Source: Colwellia piezophila ATCC BAA-637
GTDB lineage: Bacteria > Pseudomonadota > Gammaproteobacteria > Enterobacterales > Alteromonadaceae
DNA length: 64,000 nucleotides
Reading direction: 5' to 3'
NCBI RefSeq assembly: GCF_000378625.1
Contig: NZ_KB905168.1
Location: 62,001-126,000, forward strand
The translations under genes and the position numbers were made by a program. The notes beneath the pieces were generated by a model. That model was not told where the DNA came from. It saw only the letters and a list, made by a program, of their open reading frames with translations, and ran no database searches. Every line of letters begins with the position of its first letter. Positions within the stretch are counted from its first letter, which is position 1. Shown piece by piece: positions 15,525 through 24,948 of the stretch.

Positions 15525-17693
15525 ATGCGTTGGCAAATTGCACAATTTATTTTTTGTGATCAGCAACAAACCTTAACTTCCCCTGACGGCTCACAGCAGT
15601 TAGAGCCGATGATGGTGGAATTATTGAGCTATTTTTGCCAAAACAATGATGTAATTATCAGCAAGGACTTGCTGATTGAACAGGTGTGGTTAGGTCGTAT
15701 CGTCAGTGATAATGCCATCAGTAAATTAATCACCAAACTACGTAAAGTGTTTTCAGATGATGCAAGGCAGCCAAAATTTATCGCTACCTTTCCCAAAAAG
15801 GGCTATAAATTTATCGCCACGGTTACGCCAATAACAGAGGCTGTGTTAGCTCCTAGCGCTGATGAATATCACACTATCAATCAACCCAAAACTGAATCGA
15901 CACCTCCGGTAAAAAATGACACTGAACAAGGTACTGAGACAAGAGTTAGCCTTCGCCATGAAAAAGACACCATAGATAAAAACGTATCTCATATTAGAAA
16001 GTCGCCATTTTATTCAGCCATTATGGTGGTGTTATTTGTCACCCTGATTATTGCTGCAGGCCTCTTTATCGGCTCAACTCAAAATACTCCTACAGCCACT
16101 ACACTAACCACTTATGCAAAAGAAATAACCACAGATGCAGGGGATGAACTATTTCCTGCCTTTTCTCCCGATGGTACACGTGTTTCCTATATGTTGGCAA
16201 AAAGTGACCGTATGCACTTAATGATTAAAGATGTTGTTGATGAGCAAATCATTGAAATTAGTCATGGTAACAATGTTGGTGTTGGACCTGCACAATGGAG
16301 TAGCGATGGTAAGTCCATCGTCTACCTAGTCGCTACACCTAATCAGTGCCAGTACTTCATTCGAACCATACAAGGTTTAGCACTGGATGAGCCTACATTA
16401 GTTCATAACTGTCCGCCGGGTAGCTACGGTAAAATTGCTTTTACTCATGATAATAATCGCTTAATTTATAGTGAGAGTAATGGCGGAGATACACCCTATT
16501 CATTATTTGAATTAAATTTAACCACTGATAAAACAAAACGCCTAAACCAGCCTAAACTTTTTTTAGGCGGTAACAGTCAATTTGATCTACACCCAACAGA
16601 AAACAAGCTGCTAATATCGTCACCCGATGAGCAACAATGGGAAGGATTCTATTCGCTTGATTTAGACAGTGAGCAATTAATTTTATTGTTTAAACAAGAC
16701 GCTTATATTTGTTGTGGTATATGGAGCCATGACGGCAAAAGAGTTGTGCTAATGGGTGAACACCCTGCTTACCAATTACTCAGTTACGATTTAACCGGCA
16801 AAGATAGACAAATCATCCACTCGGGTAGTCGACAAATTAGAGCACCTTATCGTCATACCAATGGCACTGATTATTTGTTTACCTCTGGCAAAAATAATTA
16901 CGATATACAGCTATTGGACCTTGCGACAAAAACGCAGCGCATTATTGCCAATGACTCTGTCGATGAAAAATTAGCAACCTTTGCTCATCATAACAATCAA
17001 GTGGCGTATATTGGTTTGGCATCCGGCAATGAAGAAATTTGGCTGACAAGCACCGACAATAACCAGCGAAAAAAACTTACCCAATTTAATGATGGCCGCC
17101 ATTACGTTGACTTAATGTGGTCTCCTACCGGAAAGTATTTATTAGCCTTATCTTTAAACGAAATACACCTTATTGATGCAACTACCGGACATTTTGAGCG
17201 TATTAAAATTCCGCAAGCTGAAATTCGTGCTGTTTCGTTCAAATCAGCAACCACTATTACCTACAGCACTAAGGAAAATAATCGCTGGCAGGTATTTTCT
17301 TATCAATTATCAACAAAAAAAATGCAGCCTGAAGAGAGTAAATGGCAATATGTTCAATACCACAGCTCAAACGAAAATACCTTGTGGCTTGATCAAAACA
17401 ATCAATTGTTTGTTGGCGCACAACAAACACCAGTGATAAATAAACAAATCCCCGCTCATAAATTATTGAATGGCCGACAATTTAATCTCAAAAAAAGAGC
17501 TGAGACATGGTTTTGGTTCGATCGGGATGAGCAAGGGAGAATAGAAAGTTACTCAGTAAAACATGATGTAATTACCACACTTATTGACACCAATATTGAG
17601 CACTTTGATGTAACAGATAATCAGTTACTTTTTGGTAATACTAAGCAAGTGGATGCCAACATCTACCAAACACAGTCACTTAATAGCCATTAG
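15525..17693 (+). CDS. CadC-like transmembrane regulator: OmpR-type winged helix plus TolB-like propeller
   Basis: Membrane-anchored transcription regulator. The start at ATG 15525 (MRWQIAQFIF) fits the family N-terminus; the frame also has TTG/ATG at 15462/15465, which would add 21 hydrophobic residues. Residues about 1-105 form an OmpR/CadC winged helix (LEPMMVELLSYFCQ, DNAISKLITKLRKVF, FPKKGYKFIA). A variable linker is followed by one TM helix (FYSAIMVVLFVTLIIAAGLFIG, about 162-184). The remaining 530 residues are a periplasmic beta-propeller with TolB-like repeats (ELFPAFSPDGTRVSYM, AQWSSDGKSIVYLV, CGIWSHDGKRVVLMG). ToxR/CadC proteins pass periplasmic signals to DNA without a kinase. The divergent S15-type hydrolase is the likely target. 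Confidence 0.85.
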   Translation: MRWQIAQFIFCDQQQTLTSPDGSQQLEPMMVELLSYFCQNNDVIISKDLLIEQVWLGRIVSDNAISKLITKLRKVFSDDARQPKFIATFPKKGYKFIATVTPITEAVLAPSADEYHTINQPKTESTPPVKNDTEQGTETRVSLRHEKDTIDKNVSHIRKSPFYSAIMVVLFVTLIIAAGLFIGSTQNTPTATTLTTYAKEITTDAGDELFPAFSPDGTRVSYMLAKSDRMHLMIKDVVDEQIIEISHGNNVGVGPAQWSSDGKSIVYLVATPNQCQYFIRTIQGLALDEPTLVHNCPPGSYGKIAFTHDNNRLIYSESNGGDTPYSLFELNLTTDKTKRLNQPKLFLGGNSQFDLHPTENKLLISSPDEQQWEGFYSLDLDSEQLILLFKQDAYICCGIWSHDGKRVVLMGEHPAYQLLSYDLTGKDRQIIHSGSRQIRAPYRHTNGTDYLFTSGKNNYDIQLLDLATKTQRIIANDSVDEKLATFAHHNNQVAYIGLASGNEEIWLTSTDNNQRKKLTQFNDGRHYVDLMWSPTGKYLLALSLNEIHLIDATTGHFERIKIPQAEIRAVSFKSATTITYSTKENNRWQVFSYQLSTKKMQPEESKWQYVQYHSSNENTLWLDQNNQLFVGAQQTPVINKQIPAHKLLNGRQFNLKKRAETWFWFDRDEQGRIESYSVKHDVITTLIDTNIEHFDVTDNQLLFGNTKQVDANIYQTQSLNSH

Positions 17694-17709
17694 CGAGAAA
17701 AATAACTGG

Positions 17710-18195
17710 TTACAAATCAACATTGCCAATTAAAAAATACGATGGCCAAAGTTCGCGTACCTGAGACTCCCAGTTTGGGTCTACCCGCTCATTAGCCATT
17801 TGTAACAACCAATATTTTGCCCAAATCCGGACAATTTTACCTGACTTACTTAACTTTAACGGCGAGAACCGACGTTGATAATTATTGCCTTCATACTCAA
17901 CTACCGTACTATTTTTTGCTCTTTGATATAAGCTATCTAATGCCGCAGTAATTAGCTCGACCTCGGTTATTGCCATTAAGCCTTGGGCTTTTAAACAAAC
18001 CATTATCGCCGCTTTCTTAATACTGACCTGCATAAATTCATCAATATGTGGGGTATACACCATACCCGTTAAACCATAAATAGAACCGCGCTCTCTATCG
18101 GCTAGCGCTTTTAAAGGCATGATCAGCTCATTAATATCATCTAACTCACTGAGACTATGAAGTTTAGATTTTAGTTTAGGTTTTAATTTTGCCAT
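17710..18195 (-). CDS. Unrecognised 161-residue protein
   Basis: No family recognised. The N-terminus is basic (MAKLKPKLKSKLHSL); the rest is mixed helix without signal peptide or TM segment, so cytoplasmic. It has a fairly high Trp/Tyr content near the C-terminus (KYWLLQMANERVDPNWESQVRELWPSYF in two parts). It is convergent with the CadC-like gene (16-bp gap) and its start lies 7 bp from the ATACCC-ended repeat at 18203, so its promoter must lie in or beyond that repeat. Confidence 0.65.
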   Translation of the reverse strand: MAKLKPKLKSKLHSLSELDDINELIMPLKALADRERGSIYGLTGMVYTPHIDEFMQVSIKKAAIMVCLKAQGLMAITEVELITAALDSLYQRAKNSTVVEYEGNNYQRRFSPLKLSKSGKIVRIWAKYWLLQMANERVDPNWESQVRELWPSYFLIGNVDL

Positions 18196-18202
18196 TGGTT
18201 AT

Positions 18203-18464
18203 ATACCCGTTACCATTCAAGATGCATGTTTCAGAGTGCTTGAGCAATTTCAATTCAAGGCGCTGTGATGAAATAATGGTTATTCCCTTATAAATCACAG
18301 CAACGATGAAGTGATGTTGCTCAAACGCTTCTTCGATGGGTTTAAAATGACTTTATACCGCGTTAAATAATTAAACCATAGAGTGACTATGCTTGCATTA
18401 TTTTCCTTGCCTAAAGCCCTTTTAATTCCCACTGAAATCCAGCACTTTGAATGGTTACGGGTAT
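18203..18464. mobile_element. 262-bp MITE-like repeat with 18-bp terminal inverted repeats
   Basis: The left end reads ATACCCGTTACCATTCAA and the right end TTGAATGGTTACGGGTAT; they are inverse with one mismatch. No transposase or convincing ORF is inside. A TA is present at each outer edge, but I could not fix a target duplication. A shorter, decayed relative lies at 7020-7146. It separates the unknown gene at 17710 from ggt. Confidence 0.8.
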
Positions 18465-18495
18465 AATCCATAAGGTCGTTCAAGTTACTTAATCA

Positions 18496-20334
18496 TTAAT
18501 CTATGGTATCTACGGCAATAGCAGCAGCACCTGGTCTTCTTGGATCTGCGGCACCTAAAAATACGCCATTGTGATTCATAATACTTTGTAAGCTACCCAG
18601 CGAACTAGAGACTTCTACGGTGTAACCCATGTTTTTCAATAGTTGGACGGTATCTGCAGAGATATTCCTCTCAACATATAAAATATCGGGTTGCCATTGA
18701 TGATGAGCGCGTGGCGCGATGGTGGCCTCAGCAATATTCATTTTGAAATATAAAACATTGACCAATTGCTGAAATACCGCCGTGATTATTTTGCTGCCGC
18801 CCGGTGTGCCTGTGGCAAGGTAAGGTGCTCCATCTTTTAAGACTATGGTTGGCGTCATTGAACTTAATGGCCGTTTGTTGGCGGCAATAGCATTGGCAGT
18901 GCCGCCAATTAAGCCATAGCTATTTGGGCTACCAGGTTTTAGCGAAAAATCATCCATAGTGTTATTGAGTAAAATGCCGGTGCCGGGAATAGTAAGGCCA
19001 CTACCATAGTTGTGATTTAAGGTATAAGTACTACTGACCACATTGCCTGCATTATCCATCACAGAAAAATGCGTGGTATCGGGGCTTTCATATTCACTTG
19101 GCTTACCTGCTTTGATATCGCTTGATGGGGTGATTTTATTTCGCTTAATATTTTTAGTTAACACTTTTGCGTATTTTTTACTGGTTAAACCTTCACTGGG
19201 TACTTTGACAAAATCAGGATCGCCTAGAAAGGTACTTCTGTCGGCAAAAGCACGCTTAAATATTTCAGTTTGCAGATGTATCATGGCTGCAGAGCCTTGC
19301 TGAATACCGTCTAAGTCGAGTGCTTCAAACATATTTAACATTTGAATAAGGTGCACGCCACCAGAGCTGGGTGGCGGCATAGTTAAAATTTCATAGCCGC
19401 GGAATGTGCCACGAATTGGCGCCACTTCTTTCACTCTATAATCCGCTAAGTCTTTTGCAGTAATTAGGCCACCGCCTTGTTCCATTGCCGCCACTAATTT
19501 TTTGGCGATGTCGCCTTGATAAAAGCCCGCTTTACCCTGCTGTTGTAAATACACTAAGCTATCAGCTAAATCTTCTTGGATAAAAACGTCGCCGGCAACG
19601 TAAGGCTTACAATCGGCTTTCAAATAGACTCGACAAGTTTCTGCGCTATTCGCTAAAAACATCTGATCTTTGTAAAAAAATCGCGCCATATCATCATCGA
19701 CGATAATGCCCTTTCGCGCTAACTTTTCTGCGGGCTCGATAACTTCAGACCAAGACATTGAGCCATAATTTTCAAGGGCATAATGCAAACCGGCCACGGT
19801 ACCGGGTACACCTGAAGCTGATAAGGTTTTCAGTGATTTATTTGCTATCGGATAGCCAGATTTATCAAGAAAAACATCTTTGTATGCTGCAGCCGGAGCT
19901 GTTTCGCGATAATCGATGGCGATTGTTTTATCTTTATCAGCAAGGTACACCATCATAAAACCACCGCCGGCTAAATTACCTGCTCGAGGTAAAACAACGG
20001 ATAAAGCAAAACCAACGGCGACAGCGGCATCAACGGCATTACCGCCTTTTCGGAGAATATCTGCCCCTATTTCACTGGCCATGCGCTTTTGGCTAACCAC
20101 CATGCCTTTTCTACCGATGACTGGATGTGATACATCATAATAATCGACCAATTGCCATAATCGAGGCACTTCAACTTTTTTAATTTGCTCAGTAGTGGTA
20201 TTAGCAGCGCTATTGGTGGTAATGAAAGCTAACAACAGTCCGGCTAATTTTATTGCAGAATATCTTTGTGTAATCTGAAGGTTACCTTTTGAAAATAAAC
20301 ATTTTTTCATACTGATAATAAAATTATTTTGCAT
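18496..20334 (-). CDS. ggt: Gamma-glutamyltransferase (glutathione hydrolase)
   Basis: Periplasmic enzyme of the N-terminal-nucleophile hydrolase superfamily, which cleaves the gamma-glutamyl bond of glutathione and related compounds. It is made as one chain that cuts itself before a conserved Thr. The 612-residue length fits. An exported N-terminus (AIKLAGLLLAFITTNSAA) precedes GMVVSQKRMASEIGADILRKGG in two typical blocks. The processing site is D419-T420-T-H-F-S, matching TTHYS at E. coli T391. PLSSMTPT and GTPGGSKI follow in the small subunit. An internal ATG nine codons in could be the true start. It provides amino-acid and sulfur scavenging from peptides and glutathione. Confidence 0.95.
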   Translation of the reverse strand: MQNNFIISMKKCLFSKGNLQITQRYSAIKLAGLLLAFITTNSAANTTTEQIKKVEVPRLWQLVDYYDVSHPVIGRKGMVVSQKRMASEIGADILRKGGNAVDAAVAVGFALSVVLPRAGNLAGGGFMMVYLADKDKTIAIDYRETAPAAAYKDVFLDKSGYPIANKSLKTLSASGVPGTVAGLHYALENYGSMSWSEVIEPAEKLARKGIIVDDDMARFFYKDQMFLANSAETCRVYLKADCKPYVAGDVFIQEDLADSLVYLQQQGKAGFYQGDIAKKLVAAMEQGGGLITAKDLADYRVKEVAPIRGTFRGYEILTMPPPSSGGVHLIQMLNMFEALDLDGIQQGSAAMIHLQTEIFKRAFADRSTFLGDPDFVKVPSEGLTSKKYAKVLTKNIKRNKITPSSDIKAGKPSEYESPDTTHFSVMDNAGNVVSSTYTLNHNYGSGLTIPGTGILLNNTMDDFSLKPGSPNSYGLIGGTANAIAANKRPLSSMTPTIVLKDGAPYLATGTPGGSKIITAVFQQLVNVLYFKMNIAEATIAPRAHHQWQPDILYVERNISADTVQLLKNMGYTVEVSSSLGSLQSIMNHNGVFLGAADPRRPGAAAIAVDTID

Positions 20335-20677
20335 GGTTATTTCTATATTCCAGGTGACTTCCCATTAAGGGCAAGGATTAAATGAACTGTCTAGCTTGCA
20401 CTAGAGCGCTGCTATTTTAGTGAAGCAGTTTCATCAAGTGAAGCAGGTAAATAGCCTACTTGTAAATGACGATTGTTTGGATTGTAAAACATTTCTATTA
20501 GATTAAGTATCACTGCTTGGTATCATTAAGTATCGCAGACAAACTTTACCGTGCAGCAAAAGTATTACTCATCATAAATTATTCCACGTAAAGCTAACTA
20601 AGTTTCTGTTTAGTTGCGATAAAAGCACTATAATCACGGCTTGCTTCTTCCCTTACCCCTATCAATAAGGCCACACC
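20335..20677. other. Divergent promoter region between ggt and the TPR gene
   Basis: About 340 AT-rich bases between two divergent genes. No repeat element or strong hairpin was seen; it presumably holds both promoters. Confidence 0.4.
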
Positions 20678-21097
20678 ATGAATACCAAAATGTATAAAAA
20701 AGTACTGACAATCACTGACAACTTATTGGCGGCCGCGCAGCAGAAAAATCAGCAAAGATTCGATGGCTTTTATTTAGAATTAAAGCAATTGTGTGAAGAG
20801 CATGACAACACTGATAAAGACCACCCGGTACAGTGGGAAACCCTTGCTGACTTTACCGATGACTTAGCATTAGCCATTACTATTTATAAACAAGCGTTAG
20901 TAAAAGCTGAAACGATCAACTCTAAAGACTTCCGTTCATCTATTGGTTATTCAATCGCGGCTTTACAAGTTGAGTTAGGTGATACTACTGAGGCGATTGA
21001 ACATTTAGAACAAGCAAAAATTAGTTGTAATAAAATTGCTGATAAAGAATTAAAAGCTGAAATTCACGACTTACTAGAGAAATTAAAGAACGCATAA
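20678..21097 (+). CDS. Small cytoplasmic TPR-like protein
   Basis: A 139-residue, wholly helical, acidic protein. Two tetratricopeptide-like units are visible: LALAITIYKQALVKAETIN and YSIAALQVELGDTTEAIEHLEQAKI (in part), each with the A/G-rich small-residue pattern of TPR helices. There is no signal peptide or TM segment. TPR folds usually mediate protein contacts; the partner is unknown. It is followed 12 bp later by a 195-bp repeat. Confidence 0.7.
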   Translation: MNTKMYKKVLTITDNLLAAAQQKNQQRFDGFYLELKQLCEEHDNTDKDHPVQWETLADFTDDLALAITIYKQALVKAETINSKDFRSSIGYSIAALQVELGDTTEAIEHLEQAKISCNKIADKELKAEIHDLLEKLKNA

Positions 21098-21109
21098 GCG
21101 CTTACTTTA

Positions 21110-21304
21110 ACCTGAACTCTGGTTAATGAATGTTATAACACTATGAAATTTAGATAGTAAACTACACGTTATACCCAATGACGTTAGTTTAGTCGTTATC
21201 AAGGCATTTTTACGTATCCAATAGCTGGCTATTGGTAGGAGAAATAACGCTGATAGCGGTTAAAATAGCTTTATTGTGTAATATTGCTTATCCAGAACTC
21301 AGGT
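21110..21304 (+). mobile_element. 195-bp interspersed repeat, copy A
   Basis: The ends ACCTGAACTCTGG and CCAGAACTCAGGT are imperfect inverse repeats. The flanks are TACTTTA at 21103-21109 and TACTTTA at 21305-21311, a likely target duplication. An inverted copy of equal length lies at 57813-58007 with about 12 differences by eye. The interior has the palindrome CCAATAGCTGGCTATTGG and no ORF. Confidence 0.85.
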
Positions 21305-21460
21305 TACTTTAGCAATACAGTCATAATCAATTAGTCGGGATAACGAATAACAACACCAAAACATATTATGATCTGTGCCTCCCAAGCGTTGAGTAAACAG
21401 GTTAATGAAGAAGAAAACGTAGTGCGTTTTTATCAAGCAAACTGGGAATAGCGATATTGA

Positions 21461-21495
21461 GCCGCTATAGCTAAGCAATAAATTTATATAGCGGC
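21461..21495 (-). terminator. Hairpin after the pirin gene
   Basis: GCCGCTATA pairs with TATAGCGGC around a 17-base loop, starting 20 bases after the pirin stop on the minus strand. No T-run on that strand, so a weak call. Confidence 0.45.
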
Positions 21496-21514
21496 TTCAT
21501 TTACAACCGTTCAC

Positions 21515-22234
21515 TTACTCAATGGTATCAATAATGAGTATTTCACAATCAGTTAATGCTCTTAAAGTAATAGCGCTAGACTGAGTAACTTCCATGCCGT
21601 CACCTTTGTTCATCGTTATACTGTCAGAGCTGTTACCTAAGTTATCTTCCACCTTAAACATGCCATCTGACGCTAAAATATAGACTTGATGATTAATATC
21701 ATGCTCAATAATGGTGCCCTTGGCTAATTTACCACCGTAAATACGGGCTTCTTGATTGATAAAAAGTGCTTTGCCTTTATCTTCTGCATAACCTGATGCT
21801 AATAACGTTAAAACTTGTGCTTGCTCTGTCGGAAATTTTTTACTTTCCCAGCGAGGTTCAACGTTTTGTTTATTAGTTTCAATCCAAATTTGATAAAAGG
21901 TTAGTGGCTCTTTACTACGGTTATATTCTGAATGTACGATACCTGTGCCCGCACTCATCACTTGCACTTCACCAGTTTTCGTTATGCCTTTATTACCGGT
22001 GCTATCTTGATGACTGATGGCACCTGAGCGAATAAAGCTAATGATTTCCATATTTTTATGTGGGTGTGATGGAAACCCTGTTCCAGGCTCAACCCAATCA
22101 TCATTCACTACCAGTAATTTACCAAAGCCCATACGGGTAGGATTATAATAATGCGCAAAGCTAAAGTGATGTTTAGACTTAAGCCAGCCATGGTTAGCAT
22201 TGCCTAGGCTTTTATAGGGATAATGTTTAATCAT
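21515..22234 (-). CDS. Pirin-family protein (YhhW-like)
   Basis: A 239-residue bicupin of the pirin family. The metal-binding cupin is intact: HPHKNMEI gives two His, and GTGIVHSEYN gives His and Glu, the Fe(II) ligand set of YhhW. E. coli YhhW and human pirin show quercetin 2,3-dioxygenase activity, and some pirins respond to redox stress. It is last in an operon with DoxX and glutathionyl-hydroquinone reductase genes, which fits quinone or phenolic detoxification. AAGGAAATATT precedes the ATG. Confidence 0.9.
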   Translation of the reverse strand: MIKHYPYKSLGNANHGWLKSKHHFSFAHYYNPTRMGFGKLLVVNDDWVEPGTGFPSHPHKNMEIISFIRSGAISHQDSTGNKGITKTGEVQVMSAGTGIVHSEYNRSKEPLTFYQIWIETNKQNVEPRWESKKFPTEQAQVLTLLASGYAEDKGKALFINQEARIYGGKLAKGTIIEHDINHQVYILASDGMFKVEDNLGNSSDSITMNKGDGMEVTQSSAITLRALTDCEILIIDTIE

Positions 22235-22345
22235 AATATTTCCTTATTCAACGTTGCTGAAGCTTCATAGCTCATTGTTTACTATTCAATATTTGCCGCT
22301 ATAAAGCTTCAGTTGAACACTTTATTTTCAATTAATATAACGTGA

Positions 22346-23305
22346 TTAATATTGACGATCACGGTCGTGTGAGGCATCAAAATGTTGCTCCGCGCCCAAG
22401 GGGACAATTTGGGTCGGGTTAATCGTTAAATGGCTAGCGTAGTAGTGAATTTTTGTGTATTCCAAATCAACGGTTTCTTTAACGCCTGGCACTTGATAAA
22501 GCTCATTAACATAGTTACTAATATGATGAAATTCACTGAGTTTTTGACGATTACACTTAAAGTGACCGTGATATACCGCATCAAAACGAATAAGCGTAGT
22601 AAACAAGCGCCAATCAGCTTCGGTAATATTGTCACCAACAAGGTAGCGCTGTTTTGATAAACGCGCTTCTAACCAGTCTAAGCTGTCAAATAAGCTATGG
22701 TAAGCATCATTGTAAGCTTCTTGTGTGGTGGCAAAACCTGCTTTATAAACACCGTTATTAATGGTGTCATAAATACGTGCATTGACCGTTTCAATTTCAT
22801 CTCGTTGGCCAACAGGGAAGTAATCATCGCTATTACCCGTTAGCTCATTAAAGGCAGAGTTAAACATTCTGATTATTTCAATGGATTCATTATTGACAAT
22901 CGTTTTGGTCTTTTTGTCCCATAAAATCGGTACCGTTACTCGACCTTCGTAGCTTGGATCTGCTTTTAAATATAACTGGTAGGCATAATCTAACTCATAC
23001 AGTGAATCGCCATGCTCACCACCTTCACTAAATTCCCAACCATTTTCCATCATTTCAGCTTTTACCACACTCACCGAAATAACGTCTTCCAATTGTTTTA
23101 ACTTGCGGAAAATCAGCGTTCTATGTGCCCAAGGACACGCCAACGACACATATAAATGATAACGTCCGGCTTCGGGGGTAAATTCACTACCCTCTTCAGA
23201 TGAAATTTGGTCTCTAAAACGACTGTCTTGACGAACAAATGTACCTGCACTATTTTTGGTGTCGTACCATTGGTCGACCCATTTACCGTTAACGATTAAT
23301 CCCAT
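22346..23305 (-). CDS. yqjG: Glutathionyl-hydroquinone reductase YqjG
   Basis: Omega/Xi-class glutathione transferase that reduces glutathionyl-hydroquinones, freeing glutathione. The 319-residue length fits the Xi class. The catalytic Cys is in SLACPWAHRTLIFRKL, the Xi-class signature CPWAHR. The downstream helical domain carries DNITEADWRLFTTLIRFD. AGGAG upstream sets the start. Its neighbours are DoxX (yqjF-like) and pirin; in E. coli yqjF and yqjG are also adjacent. Confidence 0.95.
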   Translation of the reverse strand: MGLIVNGKWVDQWYDTKNSAGTFVRQDSRFRDQISSEEGSEFTPEAGRYHLYVSLACPWAHRTLIFRKLKQLEDVISVSVVKAEMMENGWEFSEGGEHGDSLYELDYAYQLYLKADPSYEGRVTVPILWDKKTKTIVNNESIEIIRMFNSAFNELTGNSDDYFPVGQRDEIETVNARIYDTINNGVYKAGFATTQEAYNDAYHSLFDSLDWLEARLSKQRYLVGDNITEADWRLFTTLIRFDAVYHGHFKCNRQKLSEFHHISNYVNELYQVPGVKETVDLEYTKIHYYASHLTINPTQIVPLGAEQHFDASHDRDRQY

Positions 23306-23381
23306 GAGAAACTCCTAAACTGTGTAAGTTGAGCCAATAGCTTATCTATTGGCCTGTTTTAATTAAAAAGTGAATAAAAAC

Positions 23382-23840
23382 TTAAGCTGCTTTATTTAGC
23401 GTTTGATAAATTTTTTCATCAATCGAATATTTACCGCCACCTTGAATAAATAGCGCAAGTGTTATGGCGATTAACGACAAACCAAACTCATAACCGTTGT
23501 TACTCATGAACAAGCCGTTATCGATATGCACAGTAAAAATGGCAACAATCATGGTAATGGCTAAAACAAAACTGGTTGGTCGAGTTAGAAAGCCAGCAAT
23601 CAAGAATAACCCGCCGAAAAACTCCGCACTACCGGCCATTAATGCCATTAAGTAACCAGGAGCTAGCCCGATGCTTTCCATCCATTGTCCGGTACCCTCT
23701 AAACCATAACCGCCAAACCAAGCAAACAATTTTTGTGCGCCGTGAGCAGCAAAAACAATACCTGCTATTAAACGTAATGGTAATGCCGACAATGATTGTT
23801 CAGTTTTAGTGATGCTGTGAGTAATGTTTTTAATATTCAT
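23382..23840 (-). CDS. DoxX-family membrane protein (YqjF-like)
   Basis: A 152-residue protein with four TM helices. Family features are LRLIAGIVFAAHGAQKLFAWFGGYG, GSAEFFGGLFLIAGFLTRP and FVLAITMIVAI. DoxX proteins are membrane partners in redox stress or quinone metabolism. It is the first gene of the doxX-yqjG-pirin unit, divergent from a YhaJ-like LysR gene. In E. coli, yqjF is an aromatic-compound-responsive gene activated by YhaJ, which supports the pairing here. Confidence 0.88.
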   Translation of the reverse strand: MNIKNITHSITKTEQSLSALPLRLIAGIVFAAHGAQKLFAWFGGYGLEGTGQWMESIGLAPGYLMALMAGSAEFFGGLFLIAGFLTRPTSFVLAITMIVAIFTVHIDNGLFMSNNGYEFGLSLIAITLALFIQGGGKYSIDEKIYQTLNKAA

Positions 23841-23902
23841 GATGTTTCGCCTTTTAGTTTGTTCGTTTGTGTTGTTAATTGACTATGGAGCTATTGTATA
23901 AG

Positions 23903-23959
23903 TTGAATAACGATTGAATAACCCCTAGTATTTGTTTGAACTATTCAAATTTTTTGAAC
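23903..23959. promoter_or_regulatory. Cluster of TTGAA half-sites between the LysR gene and doxX
   Basis: TTGAATAAC occurs twice 11 bases apart (23903, 23914), then TTGAACTATTCAA forms an inverted pair (23936-23948), and TTGAAC recurs at 23954. All lie in the divergent promoter region, so they are good candidates for the LysR-type regulator's binding sites. Confidence 0.45.
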
Positions 23960-24017
23960 AGTTAAGTATTTCAATTAAGTTAACTTTTAGATTGAACAAG
24001 ACTTCGGATAGATAAAA

Positions 24018-24929
24018 ATGAATACACCACCTATCAGCATTGAAGCGTTACTGGTACTTGACGCCATAGACTATCGGGGCAGTTATGCCGCAGCAGCAGA
24101 GCAATTAAATAAAGTGCCCTCGGCACTTTCTTATATAGTGCAAAAACTGGAAGAGCAGCTCAATGTGACACTATTTGTGCGACAAGGCAGGCGCGCAGTA
24201 CTCACACCAGCAGGTAAACATTTATTGGTAGAAGGACGTAAAGTCTTACATGCTATCAATGCACTGTCAGAGCAAACTCAAACCATTGCTAATGGCTGGG
24301 AGCCTAAAATACGTATTGCTTGCGATTCAATTATCGACATTAATCCGGTCTTTAACGGCATACAAGACTTTTTAGCTGAGCATGAAAACATTGAAATTGA
24401 TGTCCAAGAAGAAGTCATGAATGGCACTTGGGAAGCGCTAATTGACGATAGAGTGGATTTAGTCATCGGCGCACCTGCACCTGTGCCTAATCAAAAAGGG
24501 ATACGTGCGATAAAAATAGGCCAATTAGAAAGTGTCTTAGTAGTAGGTAAATCACACTCTCTAGCAAGTGAGTCATCAACTACCTTGTCGAGTAAACCAA
24601 TGCAACCAAACGAGCTAACGCAGTATCGAAGCATCGTTGTGCATGACTCTTCCTTACATGAAATTCCCTGGTCGGTTAATGTCATTGAAGGTAGTCAGCA
24701 CTTTTTTGTTAGCTCTATTACTCAAAAAATCACTGCTATTCTTGCCGGCATCGGCATTGGTCATTTACCTAAATGGTTGGCCCAACAATATATAAAGACC
24801 GGCGAACTGATTGTTATCGAACTAGCAGAACAGCCTGCCCCGCAAAATCTCTATATGGCATGGAAAATAGCGAATAAAGGTAAGGGTTTGAATAAGCTAA
24901 AAGATATCTTAGCGAATATATCAAGCTAG
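24018..24929 (+). CDS. LysR-type regulator, YhaJ-like
   Basis: A 303-residue LTTR. Its winged helix is at about 6-65 (SYAAAAEQLNKVPSALSYIVQKLEEQLNV in two parts, LFVRQGRRAVLT), and a periplasmic-binding-protein-like effector domain follows. AIDYRGSYAAAAEQL and VPSALSY closely recall E. coli YhaJ, which responds to dinitrotoluene breakdown products and quinone-like aromatics and activates yqjF. Here it faces a doxX-yqjG-pirin operon, so the regulator and its target are side by side. The effector is inferred, not shown. Confidence 0.88.
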   Translation: MNTPPISIEALLVLDAIDYRGSYAAAAEQLNKVPSALSYIVQKLEEQLNVTLFVRQGRRAVLTPAGKHLLVEGRKVLHAINALSEQTQTIANGWEPKIRIACDSIIDINPVFNGIQDFLAEHENIEIDVQEEVMNGTWEALIDDRVDLVIGAPAPVPNQKGIRAIKIGQLESVLVVGKSHSLASESSTTLSSKPMQPNELTQYRSIVVHDSSLHEIPWSVNVIEGSQHFFVSSITQKITAILAGIGIGHLPKWLAQQYIKTGELIVIELAEQPAPQNLYMAWKIANKGKGLNKLKDILANISS

Positions 24930-24948
24930 TATTAAGCGTTAGTGGAAA

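Noticed and set aside
18295-18483. Small ORF inside the ATACCC-ended repeat
   Set aside because: Lies almost wholly in a non-coding mobile repeat, without a family match.
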